Shown here piece after piece: positions 5,693 to 9,247 of a stretch of 9,247 nucleotides of DNA. Source of the DNA: an uncultured delta proteobacterium (GTDB lineage: Bacteria > RBG-13-61-14 > DRUE01). The stretch spans positions 1 to 9,247 of the forward strand of contig CAIUDS010000004.1 in the NCBI GenBank assembly GCA_903897985.1, given 5' to 3'. Positions within the stretch are counted from its first letter, which is position 1; each line of letters opens with the position of its first letter. The notes under the pieces were generated by a model. It saw only the letters and a program-made list of their open reading frames with translations, made no database searches and was not told where the DNA came from. A program made the position numbers and the translations under genes.

Positions 5693-6040
5693 TCAGCCTT
5701 GGGTGGAGGAGACGATTTTATCGAGTTCGGCGATCAGGGGCGGGAGGTCGTTTTGGACGGTGTCCCAGAGGATGTCCAGATCAATAAGATCATAAGTATG
5801 AATGATGATATTTCTCATCCCGATGATTGACGGCCAGGGTATATTCGGATACTGAAGCCGAGTCGGTCTGGAAACTTGGGAGGCGGCTTCCCCGATTACC
5901 TCCACCAAGTACATCAACGCGTATTTCAGGGTTTTTTGCTCTTGCAATTCTGACTGACTTTTTCCCTCGGCAATGCTTCTGGCTTCCCGGGCATAAAAAA
6001 GCATATCGGCTAACCGGGCGCCGTCAATTTTTTGCTTCAT
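5693..6040 (-). CDS. hepT: HepT-like HEPN toxin (DUF86)
   Basis: 115 aa, all-helical, matching the DUF86/HepT family in length. It has the HEPN catalytic RX4H motif, Arg76-Asn-Ile-Ile-Ile-His81 followed by Tyr83 (MRNIIIHTY), as well as the family's ALMYLVEVIGEAA segment (41-53). Known HepT proteins are RNases or RNA-cleaving toxins silenced when the partner MntA adds AMP to the tyrosine next to the motif; Tyr83 is the equivalent residue. The ATG at 6040 lies inside the mntA gene, giving a 17-nt overlap, and no separate Shine-Dalgarno is visible, so translational coupling to the antitoxin is likely. Its stop faces the polX stop across 18 nt. Confidence 0.93.
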   Translation of the reverse strand: MKQKIDGARLADMLFYAREARSIAEGKSQSELQEQKTLKYALMYLVEVIGEAASQVSRPTRLQYPNIPWPSIIGMRNIIIHTYDLIDLDILWDTVQNDLPPLIAELDKIVSSTQG

Positions 6041-6329
6041 ATTGTACCAGGGCCTGGTCGAGGATTTTAGAGCGCAATTCCGGCCGGAAGAATTTGGGCG
6101 TATTCAAGTCAACCTTTCTGCCCAGGATTTTCCCCAACTCGATTTCGATCCCGGCAAAGCGGATCAGACCCACGCCGGCGTTGGGCTCGAATTCGACCAG
6201 GACATCCACATCGCTGCTGGGCCGGAAGTCCTCGCGCAGGACCGAGCCGAAGAGGGAGAGCTTCCTGATTTTGTTCCGTCGGCAGAATTCCGCGAGCTTT
6301 TCCGGCTCGATTTGGATTTTCGGGCTCAT
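6024..6329 (-). CDS. mntA: MntA-like nucleotidyltransferase antitoxin (MNT)
   Basis: 101 aa. The minimal nucleotidyltransferase fold is shown by GSVLREDFRPSSDVD, the GSX10DXD signature (Gly28, Ser29, Asp40, Asp42), with a third acidic residue, Asp74 (KVDLNTP). Known MntA enzymes transfer AMP from ATP to the tyrosine of HepT's RX4-6HXY motif, which neutralises the toxin. It is the first gene of a two-gene operon with hepT, overlapping by 17 nt, the usual order for this system. The ATG is preceded by TTTTAT and a perfect -10, with no Shine-Dalgarno, which predicts a transcript starting at or next to the start codon. The chromosomal location suggests a stress, stability or phage-defence role, by analogy with characterised HepT-MntA pairs. 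Confidence 0.93.
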   Translation of the reverse strand: MSPKIQIEPEKLAEFCRRNKIRKLSLFGSVLREDFRPSSDVDVLVEFEPNAGVGLIRFAGIEIELGKILGRKVDLNTPKFFRPELRSKILDQALVQYEAKN

Positions 6330-6335
6330 ATAAAA

Positions 6336-6364
6336 ATTATAGGCCAGATTGGGCCGGGCATCAA
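6336..6364 (-). promoter_or_regulatory. Promoter of the mntA-hepT operon, TTGATG-17-TATAAT
   Basis: Reading leftwards: -35 TTGATG (6364-6359), 17 bp spacer, perfect -10 TATAAT (6341-6336), six nt, then ATG at 6329. A start 7 nt past the -10 falls on the A of the ATG itself. The spacer contains two GGCC sites separated by 6 nt, a possible but unproven operator for autoregulation. Confidence 0.75.
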
Positions 6365-6444
6365 GATTCCATCTTACCCGCCCCAGTTTTATGCGCGGAT
6401 TGGCTCACTTTGGAGTGCTCCGGCTTGCGCGGTAGCTTTGGCTC

Positions 6445-6473
6445 TTGAGCCGGGAACCGGAATGCGGTAAAAT
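6445..6473 (+). promoter_or_regulatory. Promoter of the DUF5989 gene, TTGAGC-17-TAAAAT
   Basis: -35 TTGAGC (6445-6450, the same hexamer as polX), 17 bp spacer, -10 TAAAAT (6468-6473). A perfect palindrome GGCTCTTGAGCC (6440-6451) covers the -35. A start near 6480 gives a 17-nt leader containing GAGGAGG (6486-6492), 4 nt before ATG 6497. It is divergent from the mntA promoter 80 bp away. Confidence 0.7.
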
Positions 6474-6496
6474 ACCTCTAAGGTTGAGGAGGATTG

Positions 6497-6655
6497 ATGG
6501 CGAAATTTGCGATCGTTAAGGAATTTTTCCAGTTCTTGCGCGAGAAGAAGCTGTGGTGGATCACGCCGATCGTGGTGATCCTGCTCCTGCTGGTGGCGGT
6601 CATCGTCCTGACCGAGAGCAGCGCGATCATGCCGTTCATTTACGCGATTTTTTAA
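6497..6655 (+). CDS. DUF5989 family small membrane protein
   Basis: 52 aa: an amphipathic N-terminus (FAIVKEFFQFLREKKLWW), one transmembrane helix (about 24-38, PIVVILLLLVAVIVL) and a conserved tail TESSAIMPFIYAIF. The FLRE+KxWWxxPIxxxLLLLxxxxxLxxxSAxxPFIYxxF pattern and the length match DUF5989, tiny inner-membrane proteins commonly found next to SxtJ-like membrane proteins and carbamoyltransferases in surface-glycan or secondary-metabolite clusters. The function is unknown. Here those partners are absent; a GT-C glycosyltransferase-like gene follows 70 nt downstream, which keeps a link to glycan biology plausible. The start is fixed by GAGGAGG and by the family's length. Easily missed because of its size. 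Confidence 0.85.
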   Translation: MAKFAIVKEFFQFLREKKLWWITPIVVILLLLVAVIVLTESSAIMPFIYAIF

Positions 6656-6688
6656 GCCGGGGATCGCGGCCGGGGGTTGAAGCAAACT

Positions 6689-6717
6689 TTGCCCCGCCCC
6701 GGCGCCGCCGGTAGAAT
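6689..6717 (+). promoter_or_regulatory. Promoter of the GT-C/TPR gene, TTGCCC-17-TAGAAT
   Basis: -35 TTGCCC (6689-6694), 17 bp spacer, -10 TAGAAT (6712-6717), then AGGAGTTC and ATG 6726. A start 7 nt after the -10 would leave about 2 nt of leader, so the AGGAG at 6718-6722 would be mostly outside the mRNA from this promoter; it would serve only transcripts coming from the DUF5989 promoter. An inverted repeat GCAAA-C-TTTGC (6682-6692) overlaps the -35. Confidence 0.6.
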
Positions 6718-6725
6718 AGGAGTTC

Positions 6726-8999
6726 ATGAATAAAGAGCGCTGGCTTCGGATCGGGCAGTATCTGGCGATGATCCTGACCACCGGCTGGGCGTATTTCAAC
6801 TGCCTCTATTCCCGCTTCGATTACGACGATATTCCCCTGATCGTGGAAAACGCGGACCTGCGCCGCGCGGGCGGGCTGTTCAACCTGCTCAAGGTCGGGA
6901 GGCCCCTGCGCGCCATAACTTTCTGGCTGGACTACCGGCTCTGGGGGATGGACGCCACCGGCTATCACCTGACCAACCTGATCCTCCATTGCCTGTGCGT
7001 GCTCGCGGCATTCCTGCTCCTCAAAAGATTATTCAACGACCGCGGTCTGGCGTTTTTGGCCGCGCTCCTGTTCGCGCTCCACCCCGCCAACACCGAGGCG
7101 GTCATCGGGATTGCCCACCGGAAGGAGATGCTGTGCTTCTTGTTTATGACGCTCTGCATGCTCGCCTTCTTCACACCGGGCAAACGAAAATTTTGGCTCG
7201 GCCTCAGCCTGGGCTTTTACCTGCTGGCGCTGCTTTCCAAGCAGGTCGGCCTGACCGTCCCGTTCCTGATCCTGCTCGCAACCACGGCTTTGAAAACGCC
7301 CGCGGCCCTAAGCCGGCGCCGGCTGCTGCTCGAACTTGCGCCGTTTTTGCTCATCCCGGTTTTGGCATTCCTCTTCGCGCTCTCCGATTTCAAACTGTTC
7401 GCCAGTTTTGCGCCGGCCGATTTCGGCAGCCATCGCTATCTGCAAATCCTCGCCACCCAGTTAAGCTTTTTCCCGGTCTATCTGAAGCAGGCTTTCTTCC
7501 CCTCCCATCTCCGGCTGGATTACTATGTGGTCTACGCTCAAAGCTTTTTCGAGCCCGGTCCGGCGCTGGGAACCATGGCCTTCCTGGCATCGCTGGCCGC
7601 GCTTTTTGCGCTGTTGAAGCGGAAGAGCGAGTTTGCCTTCGGATGGGGCTGGTTCATGATCTGCCTGCTCCCGGTGATGAACTGGGTCCCGGCCAACGCC
7701 ATCATTGCGGAAAGGTATTTATACATCCCGGACTTAGGGGTAGCCCTGGTGGTCGCGCTCGCGTTCAAAAGGGCCGGGCTTGAAATCAAAGATCGGCTCC
7801 GGAGCAAGTCCTTTTCCGCGGCCCTCACCGGGCTCGCCGTTTTCCTGGTCCTGTTCCTGGAACTGTCCGGGTTCGGCTACTGCTACCAGCGGCTGCTCTG
7901 GCTGAGGCTGCCCGAGATCGGGCCGCAGAACTGGGTGTTTGCCGTTTCGGGCCTGGCCGCGGGCCTGATCCTGACCGGCGCGGCCCGGTTCTGGAACCGC
8001 CGGCAGGGGGAAGAAAAAAAATCTTTCCTGCCCGAGAGCCTGTTCTTCTTGGCGCTGGCAATGATCGGGGCGGTCTTGACTTTTCTCTTTGCCACCTGGC
8101 TGGCATATCACAGACTGGTAGCGCCGATTCCCGGGACCTCGACCCATTTCCCGGACTGGGTGGGCGTGGTGTCTTATGCCGAGAACCGGCCGGTCAATCA
8201 GATCGTATCCGAGGCCCCGCTACCGGCCCGGAAACAACTCCTCATGCTCATCGCCCGCTACATCTATTTTGTCGCCTCCCAGGGCGGTCCGTTCCTGTCT
8301 TATTCCGTGGGCTCGTTCCCGCTGCTAAATTTTGTCCTGTTCACCCTGCTGGGCGTCGCGCTTTGGCTGGCCGGGATCGCCCGCTATGGCCGGAGCCTGC
8401 CTGGGCGCAAGCCGGCATGGTCTCTGGCCATATTGTTCGCGCCCATCCTGCTCGCGGTCATGTTCAGCCAGGTAAAGGACCGGACTGGAAAATGGGGTTG
8501 GGAACTGGCCTTGTGGCGGTCCACCATCCGGGAAAACTCGAATTCGTTCACGGGCTGGAATAACCTGGGTCGGGCCTATGTTACCCGAAACCGGCTCCCC
8601 GAGGCGGTGTCCTGCTTCATCCAGGCGCATAGCCTCGAGCCTTATCGGCTCGACCCGATCCTCAACTTGGGAAACACCATGGTCAAGCTCAAGAACCTCG
8701 ACGCGGCCGAGCATTATTACCGGTGGGCCTTGAAGCTGAACCCGTTTTCCTTTGTCGCCCAAATCAACCTGGGCAATTGCCTGGCCGCAAAAAAGGACTA
8801 CCAGGCCGCGGTCTCCATTTATATGGAGGCGCTCCAGGTTCAGCCCGATTCCTTCGAGGCAACCTATAATCTCGCCTGGTGTTTCTACCAACTCGGCGAC
8901 CGCGGACGGGCCTGGATCTATTTGCAAAAAACCCTCCAACTCGCGCCCAACCACCGGCCGAGCCTGATTTTGCTGGAACAGTTGAAGCAATCGCCCTGA
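6726..8999 (+). CDS. TMTC-like GT-C membrane glycosyltransferase with C-terminal TPRs
   Basis: 757 aa. A polytopic membrane region is followed by four TPR units (about 608-641, 642-675, 676-709, 710-743). The first external loop has FDYDD (31-35), the acidic pair typical of GT-C catalysis, then RPLRAITFWLDY (59-70), HLTNLILH (81-88), HPANTEAV...HRKEML (119-136), PSHLRLDYY (259-267) and AERYLYIP (328-335). These follow the order seen in TMTC-type (DUF1736) O-mannosyltransferases and their bacterial homologues, which use a polyprenyl-linked sugar and act on the periplasmic side. WELALWRSTIRENSNSFTGW (592-611) is the family's usual junction to the TPRs. A segment of roughly 230 residues (about 350-580), with several extra TM helices and a soluble loop, lies between AERYLYIP and this junction and makes the protein longer than simple homologues. 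The acceptor is unknown. It follows the DUF5989 gene by 70 nt, with its own promoter in the gap. Confidence 0.87.
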   Translation: MNKERWLRIGQYLAMILTTGWAYFNCLYSRFDYDDIPLIVENADLRRAGGLFNLLKVGRPLRAITFWLDYRLWGMDATGYHLTNLILHCLCVLAAFLLLKRLFNDRGLAFLAALLFALHPANTEAVIGIAHRKEMLCFLFMTLCMLAFFTPGKRKFWLGLSLGFYLLALLSKQVGLTVPFLILLATTALKTPAALSRRRLLLELAPFLLIPVLAFLFALSDFKLFASFAPADFGSHRYLQILATQLSFFPVYLKQAFFPSHLRLDYYVVYAQSFFEPGPALGTMAFLASLAALFALLKRKSEFAFGWGWFMICLLPVMNWVPANAIIAERYLYIPDLGVALVVALAFKRAGLEIKDRLRSKSFSAALTGLAVFLVLFLELSGFGYCYQRLLWLRLPEIGPQNWVFAVSGLAAGLILTGAARFWNRRQGEEKKSFLPESLFFLALAMIGAVLTFLFATWLAYHRLVAPIPGTSTHFPDWVGVVSYAENRPVNQIVSEAPLPARKQLLMLIARYIYFVASQGGPFLSYSVGSFPLLNFVLFTLLGVALWLAGIARYGRSLPGRKPAWSLAILFAPILLAVMFSQVKDRTGKWGWELALWRSTIRENSNSFTGWNNLGRAYVTRNRLPEAVSCFIQAHSLEPYRLDPILNLGNTMVKLKNLDAAEHYYRWALKLNPFSFVAQINLGNCLAAKKDYQAAVSIYMEALQVQPDSFEATYNLAWCFYQLGDRGRAWIYLQKTLQLAPNHRPSLILLEQLKQSP

Positions 9000-9247
9000 A
9001 CTCTCCCCGGCCTCCCGCCCTCCCAAGGGGTGGAACCATTTTTCAGCACCCGGGTTAAAGCGGAATCAGCAAAGAATTAAAAGATTTCAATCGCTTACGC
9101 TTTTCGCGCTCAGCATACTCCTTCCCCGTAAAATCGTCTTTTGTTGTTTCGAAGGGTCGCACTATTTTTTTCTTCTTGCCCCGGTGCAAACCCCGGGGTC
9201 AAGGGCTGCGCCCTTGCTGGACCAATGATGATTCTGTCGTCCAAGAG
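9000..9247. other. Right-hand intergenic region, no firm gene
   Basis: Nothing with a start, ribosome site and recognisable domain is present. Minus-strand frames near the edge are open: one enters from 9247 and ends near 9115, and another gives 35 codons from GTG 9162 to the stop at 9055 with a charged, protein-like composition. These could be the tail of a gene lying to the right or chance frames. A T-run (9164-9170) and a double-hairpin element (9175-9216) are the clear landmarks. No good terminator for the GT-C/TPR gene was found; a weak C-rich/G-rich pairing followed by ATTTTT occurs at about 9019-9043. Confidence 0.5.
9175..9216. repeat. Two adjacent, mutually exclusive hairpins
   Basis: First hairpin: CTTG CCCCGG (9175-9184) pairs with CCGGGG-T-CAAG (9193-9203), with one bulged T and an 8-nt loop. 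Second hairpin: CAAGGGC (9200-9206), loop TGC, GCCCTTG (9210-9216), seven perfect pairs. The CAAG at 9200-9203 is shared, so only one full form can exist at a time. No T-run follows on the plus strand and an A-run follows on the minus strand, so it is not a standard terminator. Similar GC-rich palindromes occur as dispersed intergenic repeats in many bacteria. Confidence 0.5.

Noticed and set aside
5827..6470. Long plus-strand open frames across the toxin-antitoxin genes
   Set aside because: They are antisense shadows of hepT and mntA, whose catalytic motifs are plain on the minus strand.
9055..9162. Minus-strand 35-codon frame from GTG 9162 with charged, protein-like residues
   Set aside because: Only a GTG start, no good ribosome site, no domain; another overlapping frame is equally open. 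Could be the tail of a gene beyond the edge, but cannot be shown here.

Overview
The window looks like chromosomal DNA from a Gram-negative bacterium. The evidence is an outer-membrane Pal-type lipoprotein with a lipobox, a c-di-GMP synthase and sigma70-like promoters. A TMTC-like membrane glycosyltransferase with TPRs, a tiny DUF5989 membrane protein and a Pal lipoprotein with a DUF4398-like N-terminus together would fit a candidate phylum such as Omnitrophota, but this placement is inference; no marker gene is present. Most coding DNA is GC-rich, with AT-rich patches in the intergenic regions, in the front of the GGDEF gene and in the methyltransferase gene. There is no CRISPR array, rRNA, recognisable tRNA, transposase or prophage gene.

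Layout. 1-676 (minus) is the N-terminal 225 residues of an AGPS/GlcD-type FAD-binding oxidase that runs off the left edge. 677-1334 has no convincing protein gene, but carries a TTGACA-type promoter, several hairpins and a terminator-like hairpin, so it may encode a small RNA or long leader. 1335-2042 (plus) is a Pal-like lipoprotein. 2250-3095 (plus) is a four-TM diguanylate cyclase with an intact GGDEF motif and I-site. 3154-3921 (plus) is a class I SAM methyltransferase. 3956-5674 (plus) is DNA polymerase X with HhH, NTase and PHP domains. It is convergent with 6329-5693 (minus), a HepT-MntA (HEPN/MNT) toxin-antitoxin pair. 6497-6655 (plus) is a 52-aa DUF5989 protein absent from the long-ORF lists, and 6726-8999 (plus) is a large GT-C/TPR membrane protein. 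9000-9247 holds a two-hairpin palindromic element and no clear gene.

How the genes work together. The window is a series of short, mostly independent transcription units rather than one pathway. The promoters are unusually readable: five have a TTGNNN -35 box exactly 17 bp from a TATAAT-like -10 box. Three of these (polX, mntA, GT-C/TPR) place the -10 only 6-9 nt before the start codon, predicting leaderless or near-leaderless mRNAs. The oxidase gene has an extended -10 and a leader of about 10 nt without a Shine-Dalgarno site. By contrast the lipoprotein and DUF5989 genes have good Shine-Dalgarno sequences. This mixture of initiation modes is the most interesting general signal here. I did not find a convincing new multi-gene system.
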